A stretch of 64,000 nt of DNA, taken from NCBI RefSeq assembly GCF_015291625.1, contig NZ_CP030047.1:6944001-7008000 (forward strand). Reading direction: 5' to 3'. The stretch is from Bradyrhizobium sp. CCBAU 53421 (GTDB taxonomy: Bacteria; Pseudomonadota; Alphaproteobacteria; Rhizobiales; Xanthobacteraceae). The position numbers and the translations under genes were made by a program. Shown here one piece after another: positions 24,292 to 33,533 of this stretch. The notes below the pieces were generated by a model. That model searched no databases and was not told where the DNA came from. It saw nothing but the letters and a program-made list of their open reading frames with translations. Position 1 is the stretch's first letter. Each line of letters begins with the position of its first letter.

Positions 24292-27200
24292 TCACTCGTC
24301 CAGAATGTCGAGCAGATCATTGATCCGCTCGAACGGCGGTTCGTCGGTGTTGTCTGAGTAGAAGACGCGATCGCCGTCGCGTTGGAGCGATCGTGCTCTG
24401 GATTTCGGAAGCCTCCCCGGGAGGAATGTAGCTGCGACGGCTTCCGGCCCGACGTCGAGCCTCACGATACCTCGCCGCTTGCAATCGATCCTGAGCCTCG
24501 CCGCCGCGAAGAAATCCTGAGCCGCCGACGGCAGCCTGCCGAAGCGGCGAGAGGTCTCTTCCTCCAGATCTTCCAGATCGTCTTCGCTCCGGCACCTCGC
24601 GACGCGGCCATAGATTTCAAGGCGCATGGATTCCGATTGCACGTAACTCCTGGGCAGCAGATCCGCGAGTGGCAGGTTGAGATCCGGCACCCAAAGATCC
24701 GCAGCCCGGTCGTTGGTCTTCTCCGATGCCTGTTTCAGAAGGTGGCTATAGAGCACCGGCCCGAAAACCTGCACGTGTCCCGATTGCCGCTCGGAAAGCA
24801 GATCTCCGGCACCTCTGAGGTCCAGATCGCGCTCGCTGATCGCGAAACCGGCGCCCGGTCTGCTGAACTCCTCGAGAACGGCCAAGCGCTTGCCGGATTG
24901 CTCCGAGCTCGATTCCGTCAGCATGTACGCGAAGGCGCGCGTGCCACCGCGCCCCACCCGCCCTCTGAGCTGGTGAAGCTGTGCCAGACCGAACTTTTCC
25001 GGCCAGCAGACCACGATGGTGTTCGCGCGGGGAATGTCGAGACCGCTTTCCACGATATTGGTCGCCAGCAGCACGTCGGCCCCGCCTTCGACGAAGCTCA
25101 TCATGCGGTCGTCGAGCTCATCGGCGGGCAGCTTGCCGTGCAGGCAGACGATGCGGAGCTCCGGGGCCACCGTCTGCACGCGCGCCAGCAGCGGATCCAG
25201 ATCCTGGATGCGCGGGCAGATCAGGAAGCTCTGTCCGTGACGCCGCTGCTCGCGCAGCAGCGCAGCGGCAATGGCGGCGTCCGAAAGCGGCGCGATCTTG
25301 GTCACGACCGGAAGCCGATGCACCGGCGGGGTTGCGATCACGCTCAGCTCCCTGAATCCGGCAAGACCCGCCGCAAGCGTGCGCGGGATCGGCGTGGCAC
25401 TCATCCAAAGCGTATGGACGCCCTTCGCCAGGCCCGAAAGCTTCGCCTTCTCCGCCGCTCCGAAGTGCTGCTCCTCGTCGACGATGACCAGGCTCAGCTT
25501 GGCGAATTTCACGTCCTTCGAGGCGATCGCCTGCGTACCGACCACGACCTTCATCTTTCCGCTTCGCAGAGCTTCCTTCGTCCGCTTCATCTCCGCAGCC
25601 GACGTCGCGCGCGACAGGCTGCCGACTTCGATGCCGAACGGAGCAAACCGCTTGCGGAACGTTGCGACGTGCTGCCTTGCCAGAACGGTCGTCGGCACGA
25701 CGACGGCAACCTGCTTGCCCGACAGGGCAACGGCCGCCGCCGCGCGCAAGGCAACCTCGGTCTTGCCGAATCCGACGTCGCCGCACACCACCCGGTCCAT
25801 CGGATGACCCGACGCAAGATCATCCAGCACGTCCCGGATCGCCTTGGCCTGGTCGACCGTCGTGAAATAGGGAAAGCGCGCGACGAACCGCTCGTATGCG
25901 GGACCGGGAGCCACCAGCCTGGGCGCGCGCCGGCGCCGCCGCTGCGCGATGTGCTTGGCGAGCGCCTTGGCGGCAAGTTGAATTTCCTGCTCCGCTTTGG
26001 TCCGCCGCGCCCACCACGTGCTTCCGTCCGCCCTGTCCAATGTCAGCTTGCCGCGCTCCGCCGCATACGGCCAGATCAACGCAAGATCGGCGGGCGGAGC
26101 GAGCACGGCATCATCCCCGGCAAATGCCAGCCTTACCATCTCGCGGGACGATCCCTTACCCATGTCGAGGGTTTGCAAGCCATCGAGCACGGCCAGCCCG
26201 CGCTGCAGATGGACGACGACCGCGCCGCGCTCCGGCACGTCGGGATGATCGAAGGCCGCGCTCCAGGCTCTGGCCATCGGCTGCGGATGATGCGCCCGGC
26301 TGCCGAGCACGTCGGTCGCCGTGACGACGACGAGCGGCTTGCGGCCCGAACCGATGAAGCCGGTGTCGAAGTCGGCCAGCAGCGCCGCCTCGCCGCCCCG
26401 CCCCTTCGCCGCCTCGTCCCAATCGGCGACGCGCTCCGCCTTGATCCCGCTCATGCGCTCGATCGCGCGCAGGTCGTCCTCGACCGCCGCAACGAACACC
26501 AGCCGCGATCCGGCGCGCTCGGTGTCGGCGACAAATGCGCGGAGCGCCTTTCGCGACGAGGCGACCTTCGAGAAATCAGGCGTCGGGATGAACGCCGCCT
26601 TGCGGGGCAGCGCGCTCATAGATTTGTTCAGCCGCTTCCAGTCGCCAGGCCCCAGATACTCGCGGTCTGCCTCTCTGCGCCCGGCCGCCTCCTTGATCGT
26701 GCTCAGCCAGCTATCGGCGTGACCGGCAACGCCCGCGTCCGCGATCCAGCGGGCACGTTGACAATAATCCGGCAGCGCCGCGCGCTGTGCCCGCTTGCCT
26801 CCCAAGGCGATCTGTTCCGACATCGGATCGATCAGCAATTCCTGGGTGTCGAAGACGACGTCGTGCTCGTTGGGATCGACGCCGGCGATCCTGCGGATCA
26901 CTCCATTGGAATGCTCGATCCTGAACGGCCCGAGGGCACCGGCAGGAAACACTTCGAACGTCATGCCGTGGAACAGGACGCTTCCGGGATAATCCGCCTC
27001 TTCGTCGAGATCGTATCCGAGCGCTTCCAGGCGATCCTTGAGATCCTGCTCGGAATAGCGCGCACCGACCTTCAGGCTGATGCTGAAGCGCCCCCAGCTG
27101 GCGGGCAACGGCAACCGTTCCATGATCGCCTCGGCCGTCGACACCAGGAAGACGGGCTTCCTGCTCTTGGCAAGACGCCGCAGCACCGAACTCCGCCTGC

Positions 27201-27492
27201 CGGCGATCTCGCGCGACGGCTCCAGCCCGTCGAACGGCAAGGTGTTCAGCCGCGGAAACACCAGCACCTCGAGCGAAGGGTCTAGCGAATGCAGCACGCT
27301 GCCGAGGCGCTCAGCCCGGTTCTCGTTGTCCGCAAGGAAGACGATGCCGTCACGCCCGGACGTCTTCCATTGCTCGAGAAGATGCAGCGCCAGCATGCCA
27401 AGTGGCGAGGAGGATGAGATCCCGGAGCGCGTCAATCCCTTGCTGTTCTTCTTCGCGCCAGCAGCCGCGCGGGCCTTCTTGGTATTCGCCAC
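24292..27492 (-). CDS. Mfd-like DEAD/DEAH-box helicase (transcription-repair coupling factor paralog)
   Basis: 1066 residues if started at GTG 27492 (VANTKKARAAAG); ATG at 27540 and TTG at 27609 are alternatives. It has a UvrB-like N-terminal module (VFPRLNTLPFDGLEPSREI), a CarD/RID-like domain (GAVVVHLQRGLAVLDGLQTL), a RecG/Mfd translocase (Walker A CGDVGFGKTEVALRA, box II VDEEQHFG, WMSATPIPRTL, QLHQLRGRVGRGG) and a C-terminal TRCF-like domain. Canonical Mfd has DEEQRFG, and the RID residues that contact RNA polymerase are poorly kept. Canonical Mfd is usually encoded elsewhere, so this is probably a divergent second copy. Confidence 0.85.
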   Translation of the reverse strand: MANTKKARAAAGAKKNSKGLTRSGISSSSPLGMLALHLLEQWKTSGRDGIVFLADNENRAERLGSVLHSLDPSLEVLVFPRLNTLPFDGLEPSREIAGRRSSVLRRLAKSRKPVFLVSTAEAIMERLPLPASWGRFSISLKVGARYSEQDLKDRLEALGYDLDEEADYPGSVLFHGMTFEVFPAGALGPFRIEHSNGVIRRIAGVDPNEHDVVFDTQELLIDPMSEQIALGGKRAQRAALPDYCQRARWIADAGVAGHADSWLSTIKEAAGRREADREYLGPGDWKRLNKSMSALPRKAAFIPTPDFSKVASSRKALRAFVADTERAGSRLVFVAAVEDDLRAIERMSGIKAERVADWDEAAKGRGGEAALLADFDTGFIGSGRKPLVVVTATDVLGSRAHHPQPMARAWSAAFDHPDVPERGAVVVHLQRGLAVLDGLQTLDMGKGSSREMVRLAFAGDDAVLAPPADLALIWPYAAERGKLTLDRADGSTWWARRTKAEQEIQLAAKALAKHIAQRRRRRAPRLVAPGPAYERFVARFPYFTTVDQAKAIRDVLDDLASGHPMDRVVCGDVGFGKTEVALRAAAAVALSGKQVAVVVPTTVLARQHVATFRKRFAPFGIEVGSLSRATSAAEMKRTKEALRSGKMKVVVGTQAIASKDVKFAKLSLVIVDEEQHFGAAEKAKLSGLAKGVHTLWMSATPIPRTLAAGLAGFRELSVIATPPVHRLPVVTKIAPLSDAAIAAALLREQRRHGQSFLICPRIQDLDPLLARVQTVAPELRIVCLHGKLPADELDDRMMSFVEGGADVLLATNIVESGLDIPRANTIVVCWPEKFGLAQLHQLRGRVGRGGTRAFAYMLTESSSEQSGKRLAVLEEFSRPGAGFAISERDLDLRGAGDLLSERQSGHVQVFGPVLYSHLLKQASEKTNDRAADLWVPDLNLPLADLLPRSYVQSESMRLEIYGRVARCRSEDDLEDLEEETSRRFGRLPSAAQDFFAAARLRIDCKRRGIVRLDVGPEAVAATFLPGRLPKSRARSLQRDGDRVFYSDNTDEPPFERINDLLDILDE

Positions 27493-27609
27493 GTCAAATC
27501 CATCGTTATTGCGCAAGTTCGATCGCCCGGAGACAAGCATCCCAGGTCGATCGCGGGCCGCCGGCGCCCCCCGACGCACGCGGCCAGCGCTCTCATTACA
27601 GTCTCGCAA

Positions 27610-28136
27610 TCGCGTTGAATAGCGGCGGGTTCAAGATCAATTGCGGCATCGGGGGTGTCTTGCTCCGCGCCGCCGTCGTCATTGTAATCCAGCCTTCGTA
27701 ATCCAGCCTTCGCATCGAGTCGCGCGATCCGGAGGCATCCGAGAATTCATCGGTCGGAAAAATCACCACAAGCCAGCTGCGGTTGCAGCCGACTATCCGA
27801 TGACCGGCGCGAGCTTTCTAAACATGTCTGGCTGGCTGCTATACCGACACGACCGCAACGCGCGTGCCCGCCCGTGAAGAACTCGCTCGCCCGGTTCTTC
27901 GGTGGATCGGTCACCGGACTGCCGAGCTACGATCCTGCAACATCGAAGGCCAGCAATCCCGGTTATGATCCGAATGTCGTCGGGGTCATCCGCGACCATG
28001 GCTAGCAGGAGTTCGATGGCGCGTGGGCCAGCGACATCCCCATTCTTCATCTTGCCTCAAGCCGCGGCCGGCAGGCCTCGGAGCGCTGCCGCGGCCTACA
28101 GCGCCTCGGACACGCGGGTCGACGGCTGCTTGGGTG
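27610..28136. other. Intergenic stretch between helicase and MetQ-like gene
   Basis: About 530 bp with no strong gene. A GTG-started frame of 43 codons at 27874-28005 on the plus strand (ends PNVVGVIRDHG) has a protein-like composition but no ribosome site and no known family; it may be a remnant. The promoter of the helicase must lie at 27500-27700. Confidence 0.4.
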
Positions 28137-28919
28137 TCACCAGCCCGGCAACACAGCGCCCTTGAACTTGGTCAGAACGAATTCCTTGACCTCCGGCGAG
28201 TGATAGCTGTCGACCAGGATCTTGACCCAGGGCTTGTCCTTGTCGGCGGCGCGAACCGCAATCAGATTGACGTAGGGGCCTTTCGGGTCTTCGCGCAGGA
28301 TCGGATCCTTGACCGGATCGAGCCCGGCCTGGGTCGCATAATTGGTGTTGATGGCTGCGGCGTCGACATCGTCGAGCGCGCGCGGCGCCTGCGCCGCATC
28401 GACCTCGACGAACTTCAGCTTCTTGGGATTCTCGGTGACATCGAGGACCGTCGGCTTGAAGCCGACGCCGTCCTTGAGCTTGATCACACCCTTGTCGCGC
28501 AGCAGAAGCAGGACCCGGCCGCCGTTCGTCGGGTCGTTCGGTATCGAGACCTTCGCGCCATCCGGAACATCGGTCCAGCTCTTGTGCTTCTTCGAATAGA
28601 CCCCGATCGGGAAGTTGACCGTCAGGCCCACCGCTTCGATCTTGTAGCCGCGGTCCGCCTTCTGATTGTCGAGGTACGGCTGGTTCTGAAATGAGTTGGC
28701 CTGGATGTCACCGGCATCGAGCGCTGCATTCGGCACGACATAGTCGGAGAACTCGATCAGCTGAATGTCGAGCCCTCCCTTGGCCGCGATCGGCTTCACG
28801 GCTTCGAGGATTTGCGCATGCGGTCCCGGCGTCACGCCGATCTTGATCGTCTCGGCTGCGACGTGTGTCGACCAGGCGGCGAGCAAGGTTGCGAGGATCA
28901 GGACGGGACGAAATGACAT
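28137..28919 (-). CDS. MetQ/NlpA family ABC transporter substrate-binding protein
   Basis: 260 residues from the ATG at 28919, with GGAG (cggagattacaATG) upstream. Signal peptide MSFRPVLILATLLAAWSTHV, cleavage near AAETIK; there is no lipobox Cys, so unlike E. coli MetQ it is a soluble periplasmic protein. Family core: IKIGVTPGPHAQILEAVKPI, QANSFQNQPYLDNQ, VSIPNDPTNGGRVLLLLRD, and ALDDVDAAAINTNYATQAGL. It binds methionine or a related sulfur compound. The matching MetN and MetI are encoded at 34950-36729, so it likely feeds that importer. Confidence 0.92.
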   Translation of the reverse strand: MSFRPVLILATLLAAWSTHVAAETIKIGVTPGPHAQILEAVKPIAAKGGLDIQLIEFSDYVVPNAALDAGDIQANSFQNQPYLDNQKADRGYKIEAVGLTVNFPIGVYSKKHKSWTDVPDGAKVSIPNDPTNGGRVLLLLRDKGVIKLKDGVGFKPTVLDVTENPKKLKFVEVDAAQAPRALDDVDAAAINTNYATQAGLDPVKDPILREDPKGPYVNLIAVRAADKDKPWVKILVDSYHSPEVKEFVLTKFKGAVLPGW

Positions 28920-29545
28920 TGTAATCTCCGTGGAATCGATGTTGCCGTTCATCGCCTGCGCGGCCGGCGAAATCAATGAAATGGAAATTCAAAATTGCCG
29001 CTGCTACGGAACATGGCTCCTTCGGTCACAATGATAAGAGAACGGAACCGGCGACGGACCTGCCTCGGCAGTCCACCACGGACGGAGATCGCGGGGAAGG
29101 ACCTTTCCTTGCTGCGCTCGATGAGGAAATGACCCCGCTGCCGCCAGCCATCGAGACAGGTCGCCGATTGCAAAGTTGCGGTCGTGGCAGATATTCGCAC
29201 GCGGCCGAAGAAAAGCCATGCTATCTTTAACGCGTGTCGCATGCGCAGGAGGTTTGAAGCGGATGGCTTCTTCCTGGTTTACCAAACTTGGCCGGATCAC
29301 CCGGCGCCTGCAGCGTTGGCAACGAAGACTGGCGCGCGCCGCGACGTCTGACGGCCAGGACAACCTTCACGAGATATTCCTGTTCGGGCCGCACGGCTGA
29401 TCGACGGCCGCTTCCTCGCTAGGTCGGTTCGAACGCCGCGCAGCGGAAACATGCGACGGCCTCATTGAGGCTGCGCTTCAACTTGCGTCCAGATGCCATC
29501 CCTGATGCCGCGCGTCGCGCGGCCAACTGATCGGTGGGCAACAGC
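28920..29545. other. Intergenic stretch upstream of MetQ-like and FAD genes
   Basis: Divergent promoter region for the minus-strand MetQ-like gene and the plus-strand FAD-binding gene. Apart from the possible small frame at 29263-29400 no gene or clear operator is visible. Confidence 0.4.
29263..29400 (+). CDS. Possible small basic protein
   Basis: 45 codons from the ATG at 29263 (MASSWFTKLGRITRRLQRWQ), with AGGAGG ten bases upstream. The product is strongly basic and amphipathic in its first half (RITRRLQRWQRRLARAA) and ends HEIFLFGPHG. No family is recognised. The good Shine-Dalgarno is the main reason to list it; it could be spurious. Confidence 0.3.
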   Translation: MASSWFTKLGRITRRLQRWQRRLARAATSDGQDNLHEIFLFGPHG

Positions 29546-30943
29546 ATGGCGAGTTCCGGCGGCCGTCACGTCATCATCATCGGCGGAGGCGCCAGCGGCG
29601 TGTTGCTGGCTTATCAGGTACTGCAACAGCCGACGGGGACGCTTCGCGTCACGCTGGTGGAGCAGCGGCCGGAGATCGGCCGCGGCATTGCCTATCATAC
29701 CGGAAATCCCGATCACCTGCTGAATGTGCGCGTCGCGAACATGAGCGCGCTGCCCGACCAGCCGGATCACTTCTGGCGTTGGCTGGCCTCGCGTGAGCTC
29801 GACGCTCCGCTCTGCCCCGATCCCTACTGCTTCGTGCCCCGGCGGATTTACGGCGACTACATCGCCAGCCTGCTCGAGCAGCGCACATCCGATCCGGCGG
29901 ACGTGGAGCGGCTGTCGATCGTACGTGGTACGTGCGTCGACATCCACGAGCACCCGGCCGGTGTGTCGGTGATCCTGGGCGACGGCCAGTCGCTGCTCGG
30001 CGATGCCGTCGTTCTGGCAACCGGGCATGACATGCGGGCCAGCCGTTCGGGCTACGCCGATCCGTGGGCCCCGCCATCGGCCGCGCCGATTGATCCGGAC
30101 GCCGCGGTCCTCCTCCTCGGCACGGGACTGACGATGGCGGACTACGTGCTGTCGCTGCTTCGCGACGGACACCGTGGACCGGTCATCGCGATGTCGCGGC
30201 GCGGCCTGCTGGCGAAGGCGCATCGTCGCGTCGACGCCCAGCGCATCGAAGCCGCTGACGTTCCATTCGGCACCGGCATCACCGAGTTGCTTCGCTGGCT
30301 TCGCGCCCGCATTGAGCGCAACGCGGCCGATGGCGGCGACTGGCGCAGCGTGATCGACGGCCTGCGGCCCTATACCCAGCGGCTGTGGCAGGAGCTGCCG
30401 CAAGCCTCCAAGCGCCGCTTTCTCGAGCACGCACGCGCCTGGTGGGACGTGCATCGGCATCGGATGGCGCCGGAAGTCGAAGCCCGCATCACGCAGGCGA
30501 TCTACGCAGGGCAACTCACCCTGATGGCGGCCAAGGTGATCAGCGTCGCATCGGACGACGATGGGGCGCTGATCAACTATCGCAGGCGCGGCGATACGCG
30601 GATCCTCAACATGCGGGTCGGCGCCGTCGTCGATTGCACCGGCATTGTCAAGGATCCACGCGCGACGCCCAATCCGGCGGTGCGCAGGTTGTTCGAGCGC
30701 GGCCTCGCCCGCGTCGACCCGCTCTGCATCGGGATCGAGACGACCCCGGACTGCGCGATCGTTAACCGGGACGGCACGACCTCGCGGCGCCTGTTTGCGG
30801 TCGGCCCGCTCACGCGCGCCGCGTTCTGGGAGATCGTCGCCATTCCCGACATCCGCCACCAATGCGTCGCCCTCGCCGTCCTGCTCGCCGACACCGTTGG
30901 CGAGGAGCAGGTCGAGCGGCGCTATGAGCCCATCGGAGTCTAG
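29546..30943 (+). CDS. FAD/NAD(P)-binding protein (NAD_binding_9 type oxidoreductase)
   Basis: 465 residues from the ATG at 29546; a GTG at 29534 is also in frame. N-terminal dinucleotide fold HVIIIGGGASGVLLAYQVL, then GRGIAYHTGNPDHLLNVRVANMSAL in sections, which is the mark of the NAD_binding_9 (HpyO-like) family. A second nucleotide fold is at AVLLLGTGLTMADYVLSLL, and the C-terminal part has VVDCTGIVKDPRATPNP and LFAVGPLTRAAFWEIVAIPD. These proteins resemble flavin monooxygenases; the substrate is unknown. Its place between two MetQ-like genes suggests sulfur metabolism. The stop TAG lies in a palindromic repeat. Confidence 0.88.
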   Translation: MASSGGRHVIIIGGGASGVLLAYQVLQQPTGTLRVTLVEQRPEIGRGIAYHTGNPDHLLNVRVANMSALPDQPDHFWRWLASRELDAPLCPDPYCFVPRRIYGDYIASLLEQRTSDPADVERLSIVRGTCVDIHEHPAGVSVILGDGQSLLGDAVVLATGHDMRASRSGYADPWAPPSAAPIDPDAAVLLLGTGLTMADYVLSLLRDGHRGPVIAMSRRGLLAKAHRRVDAQRIEAADVPFGTGITELLRWLRARIERNAADGGDWRSVIDGLRPYTQRLWQELPQASKRRFLEHARAWWDVHRHRMAPEVEARITQAIYAGQLTLMAAKVISVASDDDGALINYRRRGDTRILNMRVGAVVDCTGIVKDPRATPNPAVRRLFERGLARVDPLCIGIETTPDCAIVNRDGTTSRRLFAVGPLTRAAFWEIVAIPDIRHQCVALAVLLADTVGEEQVERRYEPIGV

Positions 30944-30977
30944 AGCGCGGTGAGATCTGGATGAATCGTCACCGCGC
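30941..30977. repeat. Dispersed palindromic repeat, TAGAGCGCGGTGA type
   Basis: GCGCGGTGA (30945-30953) and TCACCGCGC (30969-30977) form perfect 9-bp arms. The element reads TAGAGCGCGGTGAGATCTGG, then ATGAATCGTCACCGCGCCCTA, and is a clear relative of 9848-9889. The first TAG is the stop codon of the FAD-binding gene. It may terminate convergent transcription with the MetQ-like gene that ends at 30986. Confidence 0.75.
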
Positions 30978-30985
30978 CCTATCTC

Positions 30986-31783
30986 CTAACTGCTGAAGCC
31001 GGCCGGAATGAACGCCGGTATCTTCTGCTCGATGAACTGCTTGACCTCGGGCGAATTGAAGACCTGGATGAAGGCCTTCAGGCGCGGATCGTCCTTCTTG
31101 TCCGGCCGTGCCGTGAAGCGCAGCACCAGGCCGTCATCGACCGTGCGGTCGATCACCAGCGCCGACTTGGGGTCACCGCCCGCGGGTATCAGATAGGTGA
31201 TGTTGACGAGCGCGAGGGTGACATCGTCGAGCGAGCGGTAGGTCTGCGCCGGATCGAGCTCGACGATCCTGAGGTTCTTCGGGTTGTCGATGATATCGAA
31301 CCGGCTCACCGAAAAGCCCTTGCCGGGTGCCAGCTTGATCAGCCCGGCACGCTCGAGCAGGATCAGCCCGCGCGCGCCGTTCAGCGGCTCGTTCGGGATC
31401 GCGACGCTGTCTCCGGACTTGATCTCGTCAAGCGACTTGATCTTCCTGGAGAACAATCCGACCGGCGCGATCACGCCGACCTTGTCGACCTGAACGAGGT
31501 TGAAGCCGCGCTGCTTGTTCTGCAGTGCGAGGTAGGTCGCATGCTGGAACAGATTGGCATCGACGTCGCCGCTGTTGACCACCTCGTTCAACGCGACCCA
31601 GTCCGACAGCTCGACGATCTTGACGTCCTGCCCCTTGTCTTTGGCGAGTTTGGCCGCGAACGCCGCCAACTGTCCGACCGGCCCGGCGCTGGTCGCGATC
31701 TTCAATGGTTCGCCGGCCCAGGCAGAGCCGGCCAAAGCCACAGCCAGACCTACGGCCTGCGCCAGGCGAAAGAGAGTTTTCAT
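30986..31783 (-). CDS. MetQ/NlpA family ABC transporter substrate-binding protein
   Basis: 265 residues from the ATG at 31783; the ATG at 31789 is equally possible. Signal peptide MKTLFRLAQAVGLAVALAGS, cleavage at AWAGEP, again without a lipobox Cys. Family motifs: LKIATSAGPVGQLAAFAAKL, DANLFQHATYLALQNKQRGF, VAIPNEPLNGARGLILLERAG and RSLDDVTLALVNITYLIPAG. It is a paralog of the protein at 28137, so two binding proteins of different specificity may share one MetNI. It lies 32 bp downstream of the sulfhydrylase gene on the same strand and is probably in its operon. Confidence 0.92.
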   Translation of the reverse strand: MKTLFRLAQAVGLAVALAGSAWAGEPLKIATSAGPVGQLAAFAAKLAKDKGQDVKIVELSDWVALNEVVNSGDVDANLFQHATYLALQNKQRGFNLVQVDKVGVIAPVGLFSRKIKSLDEIKSGDSVAIPNEPLNGARGLILLERAGLIKLAPGKGFSVSRFDIIDNPKNLRIVELDPAQTYRSLDDVTLALVNITYLIPAGGDPKSALVIDRTVDDGLVLRFTARPDKKDDPRLKAFIQVFNSPEVKQFIEQKIPAFIPAGFSS

Positions 31784-31815
31784 TGTCATCCATCCGTTTC
31801 TTGTTGAAGCCTTGA

Positions 31816-33141
31816 TCACGCCGCCTTGCGCGCACTGCCGCCAGCTTCCGCCTGCGCGAGCGCCTGGGTAAGATCGGCGAGGATGTCGTCGGGATGCTCG
31901 ATCCCGACCGAAAGCCGGACGTAGCCGGGTGTGACGCCGGCTGCGAGCTGCTCGGCGGCCGAGAGCTGCTGGTGAGTGGTCGACGCCGGGTGGATCGCCA
32001 GCGATCGGGCGTCACCGATATTGGCGACGTGATAGAACAGCTTCAGCGCGTCGATGAAGCGGCGCCCCGCTTCGACGCCGCCTTGCAACTCGAAGCCGAC
32101 CAGCGCGCCATAGCCGCCCTTCAGATAGGCGTCCGCACGGCGGCGGTTCTCGCCGCTCTGCAAGCCCGGGAAGATCACATGGGAGACGGCCGGATGCCCG
32201 GCCAGGAAATCCGCGACCTTGATCGCATTCTCATTGTGCTGGCGCAGCCGCAGCGGCAGCGTCTCGAGTCCCTGGATGAACTGGAAGGCGTTCTGCGGCG
32301 CGATCGCGGCGCCGAGATCGCGCAGCAGCTTCACCCGGGCGCGCAGGATGTAGGCGATCGGGCCGAGCGGCTTTGCGGCCTCGGTCCAGATCGCGCCGTG
32401 ATAGGCGTCGTCCGGCCGGGTCAGCAGCGGAAACCGGTCCGCATGCGCCGCCCAGTCGAAATTGCCGCCGTCGATGATCGCGCCGCCGATCGAGGTGCCG
32501 TGGCCGCCGATATACTTCGTCGTGGAGTAGACCACGATCGCGGCGCCATGCTCGAACGGGCGCGCGATGATCGGCGTTGCCGTATTGTCGAGGATGAGCG
32601 GGACGCCCAGCGAACGGCCGATATCCGCGACCTCCCTGATCGGAAACACGTTGAGCTTGGGGTTCGGCAGGGTCTCGGCGAAATAGGCGCGGGTCCTGGC
32701 GTCGGTGGCGCGCCAGAAATTCTCCGGATCGGCCGGATCGACGAAGCGGACCTCGATGCCGAACTGCTTCAGCGTCTGCGACAGCAAGGTCCAGGTGCCC
32801 CCGTAGAGATCGGTCGAGGAGACGATATTGTCGCCGGCCTGTGCGATATTGAAGATCGCGAACGCCGAAGCGGTCTGGCCGGACGCGACGGCAAGCGCCC
32901 CGACTCCGCCCTCCAGCGCCGCCAGCCGCTCCTCGAATGCGTCAGCCGTCGGGTTCTTGATCCTGGTGTAGATCTGCCCGATCGCCTCCAGCGCGAACAG
33001 GCGCGAGGCATGATCGGTGTTCTCGAACTGAAATGACGTCGTCTGATAGATCGGAACGGCCACCGCCCCGGTTGCCGGATCCGACCGGTAGGAACCCCCA
33101 TGCAAGGCTAGCGTCTCGACATTCTTGGTTTCGACCGGCAT
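31816..33141 (-). CDS. O-acetylhomoserine sulfhydrylase-type PLP enzyme
   Basis: 441 residues, Cys/Met metabolism PLP family (fold type I). Landmarks: HGGSYRSDPATGAVAVPIYQ, YTRIKNPTADAFEERLAALE, PLP-stacking segment SSTDLYGGTWTLL, Asp185 in PLILDNTATP, and the PLP-binding Lys209 in YSTTKYIGGHG. Length and the long central insertion fit O-acetylhomoserine aminocarboxypropyltransferase (MetY), which makes homocysteine from O-acetylhomoserine and sulfide; cystathionine-gamma-synthase-type proteins are shorter. It would let sulfide released from organosulfur compounds enter methionine. Upstream GGAG (ctgcaggagacatcgagATG) supports the start. Confidence 0.92.
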   Translation of the reverse strand: MPVETKNVETLALHGGSYRSDPATGAVAVPIYQTTSFQFENTDHASRLFALEAIGQIYTRIKNPTADAFEERLAALEGGVGALAVASGQTASAFAIFNIAQAGDNIVSSTDLYGGTWTLLSQTLKQFGIEVRFVDPADPENFWRATDARTRAYFAETLPNPKLNVFPIREVADIGRSLGVPLILDNTATPIIARPFEHGAAIVVYSTTKYIGGHGTSIGGAIIDGGNFDWAAHADRFPLLTRPDDAYHGAIWTEAAKPLGPIAYILRARVKLLRDLGAAIAPQNAFQFIQGLETLPLRLRQHNENAIKVADFLAGHPAVSHVIFPGLQSGENRRRADAYLKGGYGALVGFELQGGVEAGRRFIDALKLFYHVANIGDARSLAIHPASTTHQQLSAAEQLAAGVTPGYVRLSVGIEHPDDILADLTQALAQAEAGGSARKAA

Positions 33142-33533
33142 CTCGATGTCTCCTGCAGTCGGTGAATTCGGCGTTGCGGATCGGCAAATGATGCGCAGCC
33201 CGCATTGCGCTGTCGAGACGTCCGGGAAAATAGCGATGCACGTGCTGTCGCACCGAGACGAAACACCGCGAATGTTTCAGCAGACACGTCAATCGCAAAC
33301 GGTTTGTTTTTGCCGGGATCGCGCACATGGCGAGAGCGCAGACGGCTGACGCCGACATCGGCAGCGTGCAGCTCCACAGTGGATCATCAGCAGGCAGCAG
33401 ACGCGCCGATCAAAACATTTCCGCATTCGACTACCCTGCAGCAGGATTTTCACCACCGTGATCCGAATAGAAAATCAAGCACTGTCGACCCGATGATAGG
33501 CTGCTCGAGACCATTCAGTGTCGGGACAGATCG
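33142..33533. other. Divergent promoter region, sulfhydrylase / LLM gene
   Basis: 392 bp between two divergent starts. No coding frame is convincing. I looked for SAM-responsive leaders (SAM-II is common before alphaproteobacterial met genes) but did not recognise the pseudoknot elements. Confidence 0.4.

Noticed and set aside
24382..27285. A 967-codon open frame on the plus strand opposite the Mfd-like gene
   Set aside because: Shadow of the helicase gene: low-complexity basic composition, no start signal and no domain.
27793..28050. An 85-codon minus-strand frame between helicase and MetQ-like gene
   Set aside because: No ribosome site, no family and no conserved features.
33142..33533. 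Possible SAM-II riboswitch before the O-acetylhomoserine sulfhydrylase gene
   Set aside because: No stretch matched the compact pseudoknot sequence pattern I remember; a covariance-model search would decide.
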